From Gammaproteobacteria bacterium (GTDB lineage Bacteria > Pseudomonadota > Gammaproteobacteria > Eutrophobiales > Eutrophobiaceae): DNA of 64,000 bases. The translations under genes and the position numbers were made by a program. The notes under the pieces were generated by a model. It was not told where the DNA came from, searched no databases, and was given only the letters and a program-made list of their open reading frames with translations. Numbering within the stretch: position 1 is the first letter of the stretch; each line of letters begins with the position of its first letter. The DNA is taken from positions 23,084-87,083 of the forward strand of contig QKIY01000004.1 in assembly GCA_003250975.1 (NCBI GenBank), in the 5' to 3' direction. Below, piece after piece: positions 57,437 to 64,000 of the stretch.

Positions 57437-57984
57437 TGAATAAGCCTATCGCAACACCGGTACTCGGATTTGCCGCATACAGCGGCACCGGCAAGACTAC
57501 CCTGCTCGTCAGGCTGATCCCTCTTTTATATGAGATGGGTATCCGGGTCGGTGTTATAAAACATGCACACCATACCTTTGATATCGATCACAAGGGCAAG
57601 GACAGTTACGAACTGCGTAAGGCCGGCGCCAGCCAAATGCTTATCGGTTCAGAGACACGTTGGGCCATGATAGTGGAAACTGACACATCGAAAAAAAATA
57701 CCCTGCAGGATCTGATCCTGCACCTAGATCACGACAAACTTGATCTGGTCCTAGTTGAGGGTTTCAAACCGGAACATATCCCGAAAATAGAACTTATCAG
57801 ACCTTCCCTGGGTAATCCCTTGTTTTACCCGGAAGATAATAGCGTGATCGCCGTGGCTACAGATGCCGAACTTCCCGCGGCCACCACACTACCGGTACTC
57901 GATCTGAACAACCCAGAAGATATCGCCGAGTTTATTGTCAACGAATTTCTACCCCGGCAGCAACGATCCCGGGCAAACTCATGA
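57436..57984 (+). CDS. mobB: Molybdopterin-guanine dinucleotide biosynthesis adaptor MobB
   Basis: MobB is a GTP-binding P-loop protein that assists MobA. The 182-residue protein (E. coli 175) has Walker A AYSGTGKTTLL, the VIKHAHHTFDIDHKGKDSYE segment and VLVEGFKPEHIPKIE. It sits between mobA (one-base overlap) and moeA (four-base overlap), so the three are translationally coupled. Confidence 0.94.
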   Translation: MNKPIATPVLGFAAYSGTGKTTLLVRLIPLLYEMGIRVGVIKHAHHTFDIDHKGKDSYELRKAGASQMLIGSETRWAMIVETDTSKKNTLQDLILHLDHDKLDLVLVEGFKPEHIPKIELIRPSLGNPLFYPEDNSVIAVATDAELPAATTLPVLDLNNPEDIAEFIVNEFLPRQQRSRANS

Positions 57985-59249
57985 GTAGCAGCGATATAAA
58001 AAAGGAGATTAGTTGCAAGGACGACTTCGATCCGTCCTCGTTGGATGCCGATGTTGCACGCCAGAAAATCCTGGAAAATATCACTCCGGTAGCCGGGACA
58101 GAAACACTGCCTGTGAGAGAAACAGTCGGCCGGGTCCTGGCCCGGGAGATTGTCTCCCCGATCAATGTTCCATCTGGGACCAATTCAGCAATGGACGGTT
58201 ATGCTATCAATGGCTCGGACATCCCCGCAACCGGGGTAGCGGAGCTTAAGCTGATAGGTACTACATTTGCCGGACAGCCGTTCAGCGGGCAGGTAAATCC
58301 CGGTGAATGCGTGCGTATCATGACAGGGGCCATCATGCCCCCCGGAACAGATACGGTTATCATGCAGGAGCATGTTGAATACAAAGGCGATACTATCATC
58401 ATCGATAATGGGACACGTGCTGGCGACAATGTACGCGCTGCCGGCGAGGATATTGCGATCAATGATGTCGTTTTGACGCCTGGAATCTCGCTCACACCCG
58501 CCGAAATCGGCGTCATTGCCTCCCTCGGCATTGGTGAGATAGAGGTTTATCGCCGTATCAAGGTGGCCTTTTTCTCAACAGGTGATGAATTACGTTCCGT
58601 CGGCGAGCCGCTGGAGGCGGGGCAGATCTATGACAGTAACCGCTATTTACTCTATGGCATGCTGGAACGGCTTGGTGTGGAGATTATCGACATGGGTGTC
58701 GTCCGTGATGACCGTGAAGCGTTGCAATACGCCATGAAAAGTGCGGCTTCACAGGCGGATGTGGTGATTACCTCCGGTGGTGTCTCTGTCGGCGAGGCAG
58801 ACTATGTGAAGGAGATGCTTGAATCCGTTGGTCAGATAAACTTCTGGAAGGTGGCAATGAAACCGGGCCGGCCACTAGCCTTCGGCCATATCAAAAATGC
58901 CCTGTTTTTTGGCCTGCCGGGCAACCCGGTTTCCGTCATGGTGACCTTTTACCAGTTCGTACAACCTGCCCTGCGCTGCCTCATGGGTGAAAAATACAAG
59001 GGTCTGCAGACATTCAGGGTTAAATGCCAATCAAGACTGAAAAAACGGCCGGGCCGTGTGGAGTATCAGCGCGGGATCCTACAACGCGAGTCGTCCGGCG
59101 AGCTGGTTGTCTACAAGACCGGGGCCCAGGGCTCGGGCATTCTCAGCTCAATGAGTCAGGCCAATTGCTTTATTATCCTGCCGATGGAGAGCGGGCAGGT
59201 AGACCCCGGGGCATTGGTCGAGGTACAACCGTTCTTCGGGATTGTCTGA
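57981..59249 (+). CDS. moeA: Molybdopterin molybdenumtransferase MoeA
   Basis: MoeA inserts molybdate into adenylylated molybdopterin. The 422-residue protein (E. coli 411) has the N-terminal VPSGTNSAMDGYAI block, FSTGDELRSVGEPLEAGQIYDSN (in two segments) and VITSGGVSVGEADYVKE, then the C-terminal PGNPVSVMVTF. It ends the moaA-fdhD-mobA-mobB-moeA operon and is convergent with moaE. Confidence 0.95.
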   Translation: MSSSDIKKEISCKDDFDPSSLDADVARQKILENITPVAGTETLPVRETVGRVLAREIVSPINVPSGTNSAMDGYAINGSDIPATGVAELKLIGTTFAGQPFSGQVNPGECVRIMTGAIMPPGTDTVIMQEHVEYKGDTIIIDNGTRAGDNVRAAGEDIAINDVVLTPGISLTPAEIGVIASLGIGEIEVYRRIKVAFFSTGDELRSVGEPLEAGQIYDSNRYLLYGMLERLGVEIIDMGVVRDDREALQYAMKSAASQADVVITSGGVSVGEADYVKEMLESVGQINFWKVAMKPGRPLAFGHIKNALFFGLPGNPVSVMVTFYQFVQPALRCLMGEKYKGLQTFRVKCQSRLKKRPGRVEYQRGILQRESSGELVVYKTGAQGSGILSSMSQANCFIILPMESGQVDPGALVEVQPFFGIV

Positions 59250-59360
59250 CTAGCCACCGAGCCTTTCACAGACGTGGTCGACGACCAACCTGCTGAACGG
59301 CATTTTGATCCCGATAATTTCACCGCCAATGATCAGAATATCGGCCTGCCTGGGTAACAA
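59250..59360 (-). other. Short open frame, possible gene remnant, between moeA and moaE
   Basis: An open frame from TTG 59360 to TAG 59252-59250 encodes 36 residues. The product has a hydrophobic strand followed by a helix (ADILIIGGEIIG, then PFSRLVVDHVCERLGG), weakly recalling the C-terminal half of flavodoxin-like or NAD(P)H-oxidoreductase folds. It lacks a ribosome site and could be the remains of a gene cut away between moeA and moaE, or simply an unused frame. Confidence 0.25.
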
Positions 59361-59388
59361 TCAGAGTATGGCCTGGGGAAACATCTTC

Positions 59389-59823
59389 CTAACCTTGGGT
59401 ATTTTTCTCTACCCAGCGCTTGCCCTGTTCCAGAGTCTCCTGTTTCCAGAATGGTGCCTTTGATTTGAGGTCTTCCATGATAAAGCGGCAGGCATCAAAT
59501 GCCGCGGCCCGGTGCGCTGACCAGACACAGACGAGGACGATCGGATCACCGACTTTTATCTTGCCGACCCGGTGCAGAACGAGAACATCGACAAGCTCCC
59601 ATTTATTTCCGGCCTCTTTGCAAATCCCTTCGAGGTGCTTCTCCGTCATGCCCGGATAATGTTCGAGTTCCATGGCAGTAACCTTGTCGCCATCGTTGAA
59701 ATCCCGCATGCTGCCGACGAAGCTGGCCATGGCTCCAAACAGCCCCTCCTTCTGCATCTGCTCCTGGTAGGACTTGATCTCCTGCCAGGGATCGAACTTT
59801 GCCGTCTTGATTTCGACTTTCAT
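59389..59823 (-). CDS. moaE: Molybdopterin synthase catalytic subunit MoaE
   Basis: MoaE is the large subunit of molybdopterin synthase, receiving sulfur from thiocarboxylated MoaD. The 144-residue protein (E. coli 150) has GAMASFVGSMRDFNDGD, the ELEHYPGMTEKHLE block, the RVGKIKVGDPIVLVCVWSAHR region (in parts) and the C-terminal lysine motif FWKQE. Its ATG overlaps the moaD stop in an ATGA arrangement. Confidence 0.95.
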   Translation of the reverse strand: MKVEIKTAKFDPWQEIKSYQEQMQKEGLFGAMASFVGSMRDFNDGDKVTAMELEHYPGMTEKHLEGICKEAGNKWELVDVLVLHRVGKIKVGDPIVLVCVWSAHRAAAFDACRFIMEDLKSKAPFWKQETLEQGKRWVEKNTQG

Positions 59824-60065
59824 AATTTACCCCCTGTCACAGGCGGGAAGAAAGCCACCTCATCACCGTCTTTCACCTGGGTATCCGGCTTGACATATTC
59901 CATATTGATGGCCGTCAGGACATTATCCGGCATCGCCTGTTTCCTGCCGGTGAGCCTGTCCCAGAGTTCGGAGACCGTAACAGGATCGCTCCCAATCTCC
60001 AGGCTGTCTTCCCCCCGGCCGAAAGATTCGCGCAGACTGGCAAAATATTTAACTCTGATTGTCAT
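59820..60065 (-). CDS. moaD: Molybdopterin synthase sulfur carrier subunit MoaD
   Basis: MoaD is the ubiquitin-fold sulfur carrier of molybdopterin synthase. The likely start is ATG 60065 (MTIRVKYFASLRES), giving 81 residues. The end reads FFPPVTGGKL: the essential Gly-Gly pair (78-79) is followed by Lys-Leu. Normal MoaD ends at Gly-Gly, whose carboxylate is adenylylated and thiolated. One more G in the five-G run here would restore a TAA stop right after Gly-Gly, so a one-base sequencing error is possible; otherwise the protein needs trimming. Stop overlaps moaE start (ATGA). Confidence 0.9.
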   Translation of the reverse strand: MTIRVKYFASLRESFGRGEDSLEIGSDPVTVSELWDRLTGRKQAMPDNVLTAINMEYVKPDTQVKDGDEVAFFPPVTGGKL

Positions 60066-60138
60066 AGAATGTTTATAATACAATTAATTAACTGATTCAG
60101 CAGTCTTGGTAGATAAATATCACGCCTAAAAGCACATT

Positions 60139-60612
60139 ATGGCAAAACTCACGCATCTTAATCAGAAAGGCGAAGCCCATATGGTGGATGTCGGTGGCAA
60201 GCCGGTTTCACACCGTATTGCTGTTGCCGAGGGGTCTATCCGGATGAAACCGGAGACCCTGGACCTCATCCTCCAAGGCGGACATAAAAAGGGGGACGTC
60301 CTGGGTATTGCCCGCATTGCCGGAATCATGGCGGCAAAAAAGACCGCTGATCTGATCCCACTCTGCCATCCGATAACCATTACCCGTGTCGAGATTGAAC
60401 TGGAACCCCAACCAGCAGACTGCTCCGTCTATTGCCGGGCCACGACAGAAACCCGTGATCAAACGGGAGTGGAGATGGAGGCGCTGACCGCGGTAGAGAT
60501 CACTCTGCTGACCATCTACGATATGTGCAAGGCCGTGGATCGCGGCATGATGATAAGCAATATCCAGCTGCTAGAGAAGGCTGGCGGCAAATCCGGCCAC
60601 TGGAAACGCTAA
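60139..60612 (+). CDS. moaC: Cyclic pyranopterin monophosphate synthase MoaC
   Basis: MoaC completes formation of cyclic pyranopterin monophosphate from the MoaA product. The 157-residue protein (E. coli 161) has [37 protein letters not shown] and the C-terminal [25 protein letters not shown] (in segments), all diagnostic. It is divergent from moaD with about 70 bp between starts. With moaA, B, D, E, moeA and mobAB the pathway here lacks only moeB. Confidence 0.96.
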   Translation: MAKLTHLNQKGEAHMVDVGGKPVSHRIAVAEGSIRMKPETLDLILQGGHKKGDVLGIARIAGIMAAKKTADLIPLCHPITITRVEIELEPQPADCSVYCRATTETRDQTGVEMEALTAVEITLLTIYDMCKAVDRGMMISNIQLLEKAGGKSGHWKR

Positions 60613-60691
60613 TAAACCGGGACCTGTGTTTAATGTTTTTGGATTATCCCAAAACACTACATACTAATTTCTACATTCTGATTCCTGAGAT

Positions 60692-61081
60692 CTAGTCGTA
60701 TTTAATGTACTTGAAGCGCGGATCGTCCGGCGTACCTTCCAGTGCGCTCCCCTCTTCCTTGCCCGGTTGCCACATGATCACCTCTTCAATCTTTTTGGCC
60801 AGTTCAAAGTCCTTATCAGTCACACCCTTGGCCGCATGATTCATAAGCTTCACGATAACGAAGGCATAGGAAGCGGTGATATCAGGGTGGTGGAATGCCG
60901 CCTCGGACAGATGCCCCACAGTATTAATAACCATTAGCGTACCCTTCCAGCCACTGGTTTTGTATTTGCGGCGAATCCAGCCGCCCTCGTAATACCAATG
61001 AGGCAATTCATCCTTGAGGCGCGCCTCAATCTCTTCTTCGGTATATGTAGCATCCTTCTCTTTTTTTCGCCATTGAGCCAT
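60692..61081 (-). CDS. Pterin-4a-carbinolamine dehydratase-like protein of the methanopterin cluster
   Basis: The 129-residue protein (from ATG 61081, which is well spaced from AGGAG; an ATG at 61087 is too close) shows the PCD family pattern AFHHPDITASYAFVIVKLMNHAAKGVTDKDFELAKKIEE (positions about 65-105) and a basic N-terminus. PCD/DCoA enzymes dehydrate 4a-hydroxypterins. Homologues are found in the tetrahydromethanopterin clusters of methylotrophic bacteria, where their exact role is unsettled. It is the last gene of the DUF6513-DUF447-mfnB-pcd operon, 12 bp after mfnB. Confidence 0.85.
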   Translation of the reverse strand: MAQWRKKEKDATYTEEEIEARLKDELPHWYYEGGWIRRKYKTSGWKGTLMVINTVGHLSEAAFHHPDITASYAFVIVKLMNHAAKGVTDKDFELAKKIEEVIMWQPGKEEGSALEGTPDDPRFKYIKYD

Positions 61082-61093
61082 ATTCATTCACTC

Positions 61094-61810
61094 CTAGTTT
61101 GCCATAGAGAGTAATTCAGTCGCATTTTTCCCCTCTACAGGGATCATGCCACGGACGCGTGATACAGCATCACTGTCCAGCTGGCTGATGCGGTCTTGTT
61201 GACGACACAAGGCCCCGCGGAAACCTAGATAGTCAGCCTGAAGACCCAGCAGGGGCGGGATATCAATTGCTTGTAATGATCCTGCAAGCCCGGTCTTCAG
61301 ACCCGCAGCCCGTGCAGCATCGACAAACCCTTTCAGGCTTGCATGATCCATTATAGTCCGCAAGGATCCTGCCTGTTTATCTGCAGTGTCCAGCATGGCA
61401 CCATAGATGCCACAGCCGGCCAGGGACCGAAAATTTATTTTGTCCGGCAGCCTGTCGGCAAAAAATACCAGTACAATATCAATTCCTCTGGCAGTGTGTG
61501 AGGCAAGCACAGGCAGGATCTCTGCCGACAGATCACGGGAAAAGATGCCGACCTTGATAATGTCGACACCGGTAGTTTGTGTGGCCGTGATCGCCGTCGA
61601 AATGGTATTCGCCTGCATGGGTAAATCCCCTATTGTCGCGCTACTGATACAATGCCCCTGCAGGGACCGGACAATATCGCTTGTGACCGCAAGTGGAACG
61701 GCCCCCAGCGCCCCCTCGGCAGGTTCCTTAATATCGATGATGTCGACACCAGCATGTAACAGCATTGAAGCCTCGGCGACATTACGGACGCTGCCCAGCA
61801 TGCGTGTCAT
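61094..61810 (-). CDS. mfnB: (5-formylfuran-3-yl)methyl phosphate synthase MfnB (DUF556)
   Basis: MfnB makes the furan precursor of methanofuran from two molecules of glyceraldehyde 3-phosphate. The 238-residue TIM-barrel protein has both lysines of the archaeal enzyme MJ1099 (Lys27 and Lys85 there) at Lys28 in VDIIDIKEPAEGALGA and Lys86 in GVDIIKVGIF. In bacteria it belongs to the formaldehyde-oxidation cluster with formylmethanofuran-dependent C1 transfer. The start overlaps the DUF447 stop by 4 bp. Confidence 0.88.
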   Translation of the reverse strand: MTRMLGSVRNVAEASMLLHAGVDIIDIKEPAEGALGAVPLAVTSDIVRSLQGHCISSATIGDLPMQANTISTAITATQTTGVDIIKVGIFSRDLSAEILPVLASHTARGIDIVLVFFADRLPDKINFRSLAGCGIYGAMLDTADKQAGSLRTIMDHASLKGFVDAARAAGLKTGLAGSLQAIDIPPLLGLQADYLGFRGALCRQQDRISQLDSDAVSRVRGMIPVEGKNATELLSMAN

Positions 61811-62388
61811 ACCATACCCTCGCCCGCGGCTTCCTGCAGCCTGAATTGCCTGACCTTTTCCATCAACCAGTCCCAGGCCTCCAGCTCCTCAGGCCCCGCC
61901 GTCTTTTCCATCGCTATCTCGAGGTATTTCAATTCAGCATCGATTTTCTCAGCTGGCAACATATGCAAGCGACTGACCAATATGGCCGCCTCAAGCACCG
62001 CCGCCTTGGCACGGTTTAGGCCCTGAAACGGGGCATGGGTCTCCTGATAAACAATATTGCAGATAAATCCGGGCCGGAGTTCATCCTCATTAATCCGCTC
62101 TACCTTCACCTCGATATGGGCCAACGCTACTTGTAACCTCTGCCCCTTAATCCTGGCCGCAGCTACTGTCGGCCACTCATAACGGCCGGTAAGACAACCG
62201 GCGAACGCCCGGACATCATCCGTGTAATTAATAACGGCCGTACGGCTGCGCTGCAAATTATCCAGCGTCGTTGATGGCCTGAAGGGCGAAATAGTGACCT
62301 GGCCATCTGTCATCCGGATCCCCATCGGGGCGATATGCACCGAACCATCTGCATTTAATGTGGTAACAATGACTTCGCGTATCATCAT
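61807..62388 (-). CDS. DUF447 family protein
   Basis: The 193-residue protein belongs to DUF447, a split-barrel flavin-like family, recognised from the start REVIVTTLNADGSVHIAPMGI and FRPSTTLDNLQRSR. It recurs in bacterial tetrahydromethanopterin/methanofuran gene clusters and in methanogens, with no proven reaction; the fold suggests flavin binding. It overlaps mfnB and the DUF6513 gene by 4 bp on each side. Confidence 0.85.
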   Translation of the reverse strand: MMIREVIVTTLNADGSVHIAPMGIRMTDGQVTISPFRPSTTLDNLQRSRTAVINYTDDVRAFAGCLTGRYEWPTVAAARIKGQRLQVALAHIEVKVERINEDELRPGFICNIVYQETHAPFQGLNRAKAAVLEAAILVSRLHMLPAEKIDAELKYLEIAMEKTAGPEELEAWDWLMEKVRQFRLQEAAGEGMV

Positions 62389-63860
62389 TTCTGTTTCTTT
62401 TTTCTCGCCCGGCTCGCCTTCAGCGTTGGGCCGGGCTCTTGATAGCCTTCTTTAAAATCCTTGTCCTTCAGTGTATGTGCTGCCCGGCTGAGCCTGATCT
62501 TTTCTTCCTCTGAGCTGCCCCTGGTAGCGACTCCCCATTCCAGTTCTTCATCCTGCTGATAGCGTTTGCCCAACTGCCAGGCGATCTGGGCCCGCGCCAG
62601 TTCAACACCGAGATAAAAGGCATGGGGCGCATCATCCTGAATCAGCTCCAGCCTGGAAAAGAGTTCAAACGGGTTCTGTGCCAAGGTTATACCGTCACGA
62701 TTATACACATGAATCCCATCCTCGCTGATCTGTACCCTGTAACTCGGATCTTTTACTTCAGCGGCGAGTTCCTCAATCTCCGCACGGCTGTAGGGAAACG
62801 GCTTTCTAGCATGAGTCGATAGCAGTCCGCTGTCCAATCCCTTGGGCAGGCTACTGTCTTCTCTGGCGGCAAACATAATACGTCGCGCCCTGTCGGCCTC
62901 GCGGACTGCCGAGCAGGCATGCGGACTGACCTCCGTGGCCAGGACATGGTTGATCCCCAGCTCAGAGATGACACCGAACAACATGGCGTTGATCCCGGTC
63001 GTGTCCGCTTCTGTCAGTTCAGTCAGGTTGCCTATACCCATCATAATCTCTGCATCAGGGAATTCCCGCCGCAGATCATGGTAGCGGAGCAGGGATTCGG
63101 TAAAACCGAAATGTATAGGGTCCAGGATACTATCTGCGATAAATGGCCTGCCATGTTTGGCCATTGTCTCCATGGCCCGGTAAAGCGAGGGCATGTCCAT
63201 ATGCGGGTCAGGTATGAGCACCGGCACGGAATCGACTTCTTTGGTAACCCACAAGCTGTTTTCATTCAGGCTGAGTAGATAATCGGCCCCAGCTTTGCCA
63301 CCCCGTAAAAGATCGTCGACCTCCAGCGAATCGATACTGACCTGATAACCGGCCTGTTTAAGTGCGATGATGGCCTCTTCCAGATGGGGAAACGGCGTAT
63401 CCGGCAAGCAGCCGATATCAATAACATCGGCACCATCCATCCTGTATTGCTCGGCGCGCCGAAGTATTGCGGAGATATCAACCAGTGGGGCATCCGTGAT
63501 TTCGGCAAAGATACACACATCGTAACGGCTGAGGTCGATTGGTTTGCAATCATGGCCGAAAAATGCAGGCAGGTCTTTCAGGTCCTCCGTACCTCGGATC
63601 ACGGGTATACCGAAATGATGGCTGACCCTGTCCAGGTCACCACGGCACAGGCCGGGCACAATGATACGGTCAAATGTCTCTATATCCTTCAGGCGCCGCA
63701 TCAGCATATCGGCCGTCATCAGGGCCGCCACACTGACGCCGATATTCCGGATCTCATAGCTGAAGTCAGACGGCTGCATCGAGGCCACTACCTTGTGCAG
63801 ACGTCTTTCAGCCAGCTTGCCAGTGAGAAAGAGAATGTGTTCCTTTTTTGCGTTGCCCAT
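62385..63860 (-). CDS. DUF6513 / dihydropteroate synthase-like pterin-binding protein
   Basis: The 491-residue protein has an N-terminal domain (about 1-150: HILFLTGKLAERRLHKVVAS) and a pterin-binding TIM barrel of the dihydropteroate synthase type (about 155-370: GADVIDIGCLPDTP, VSIDSLEVDDLLRGGKAGADY). It lacks the usual sulfonamide-site features of FolP and is the form found in tetrahydromethanopterin clusters, where a role in adding the arylamine to the pterin is proposed but not proved here. It is the first gene of the operon; a palindrome lies 54 bp upstream. Confidence 0.86.
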   Translation of the reverse strand: MGNAKKEHILFLTGKLAERRLHKVVASMQPSDFSYEIRNIGVSVAALMTADMLMRRLKDIETFDRIIVPGLCRGDLDRVSHHFGIPVIRGTEDLKDLPAFFGHDCKPIDLSRYDVCIFAEITDAPLVDISAILRRAEQYRMDGADVIDIGCLPDTPFPHLEEAIIALKQAGYQVSIDSLEVDDLLRGGKAGADYLLSLNENSLWVTKEVDSVPVLIPDPHMDMPSLYRAMETMAKHGRPFIADSILDPIHFGFTESLLRYHDLRREFPDAEIMMGIGNLTELTEADTTGINAMLFGVISELGINHVLATEVSPHACSAVREADRARRIMFAAREDSSLPKGLDSGLLSTHARKPFPYSRAEIEELAAEVKDPSYRVQISEDGIHVYNRDGITLAQNPFELFSRLELIQDDAPHAFYLGVELARAQIAWQLGKRYQQDEELEWGVATRGSSEEEKIRLSRAAHTLKDKDFKEGYQEPGPTLKASRARKKKQK

Positions 63861-63913
63861 TTGGTCAGATCATATGAATCATGAGGTTGATATTGTGAAA
63901 CCTTGACACAAAC

Positions 63914-63931
63914 CTGGTTGATATCAACCAG
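63914..63931. promoter_or_regulatory. 18-bp perfect palindrome upstream of the methanopterin operon
   Basis: CTGGTTGATATCAACCAG reads the same on both strands. It sits 54 bp before the DUF6513 ATG in an otherwise non-coding 140-bp stretch reaching the window end, with a TTGACA hexamer at 63903-63908 beside it and a TATAAT at 63972-63977. An operator for a dimeric regulator is likely; the TTGAT/ATCAA halves resemble FNR half-sites but lack the 4-bp spacer. Confidence 0.55.
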
Positions 63932-64000
63932 TTCAGCTTTTTGATTTGATTATCTGGTTTGAGTACAAACCTATAATTAAAATTAAGAATATTTATTATC

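Noticed and set aside
63914..63931. FNR box in the palindrome
   Set aside because: TTGAT and ATCAA half-sites are adjacent or overlapping, without the 4-bp spacer FNR requires, so it is described only as an unassigned palindrome.

Overview
The window is a gene-dense stretch of a gammaproteobacterial chromosome. The evidence is gene content and protein lengths: exbBD-lpxK with comEC, a LolD/LolC-E exporter, the EF-P beta-lysylation trio (epmA, efp, epmB), yoaA, mazG, hrpA, parC/parE, ampG and an OprI/Lpp-type lipoprotein, nearly all within a few residues of the E. coli or Pseudomonas sizes. No tRNA, rRNA, CRISPR array, insertion sequence or prophage is visible, and no intergenic gap exceeds about 300 bp. 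The species cannot be named from this sequence. The right-hand end (complete Mo-cofactor set, fdhD, an OFA-family transporter, tetrahydromethanopterin/methanofuran-type genes) points to a chemolithotroph or methylotroph-like metabolism that oxidises C1 units and formate.

Layout. 1-7.4 kb: envelope genes (lpxK partial, exbD, exbB, comEC, a DUF2062 protein, lolD, lolC/E) and tsaB. 7.4-17.4 kb: a transmembrane Ser/Thr kinase, a CpdA-like phosphodiesterase, an O-methyltransferase, the yoaA-epmA-efp operon with epmB divergent, and a FimX-like response regulator with degenerate GGDEF and EAL domains joined by a 21-bp-repeat linker. 17.4-24.5 kb: parC and parE with a small opposed ORF between them, then rubrerythrin / eight-cysteine Fe-S protein / DUF3501. 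24.6-30.4 kb: xseB-ispA, folE2, mazG, an HNH nuclease, an aminotransferase, a small secreted protein and an OprI-like lipoprotein. 30.4-37.5 kb: an L,D-transpeptidase, an RND pump with its adaptor, moaB, hslR and a nitroreductase. 37.5-52.9 kb: a moxR-DUF58-transglutaminase operon, an AhpD-like/Rieske fusion, a Kef-type antiporter, hrpA, a PP2C phosphatase with a periplasmic SUMF1-like domain, a SelW-like protein, a His/Tyr-rich exported protein, ampG and a CYTH protein. 52.9-64 kb: an OFA transporter, moaA-fdhD-mobA-mobB-moeA, moaDE, moaC, then pcd, mfnB, DUF447 and DUF6513.

How the genes fit together. The last 11 kb reads as one metabolic neighbourhood: pterin and furan cofactors for C1 transfer (with folE2 at 26 kb supplying the pterin precursor), the Mo cofactor, and the FdhD sulfurtransferase needed by formate dehydrogenase, with a possible formate/oxalate carrier. 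The catalytic enzymes (formate dehydrogenase, fae, mtd, mch, fhc) are not in the window. The most unusual observations are a MoaD that ends Gly-Gly-Lys-Leu instead of Gly-Gly, a membrane-spanning PP2C-SUMF1 protein whose topology mirrors the kinase, an AhpD-like/Rieske fusion, an 18-bp perfect palindrome upstream of the pterin operon, and the FimX-like regulator with its near-identical DNA repeat.
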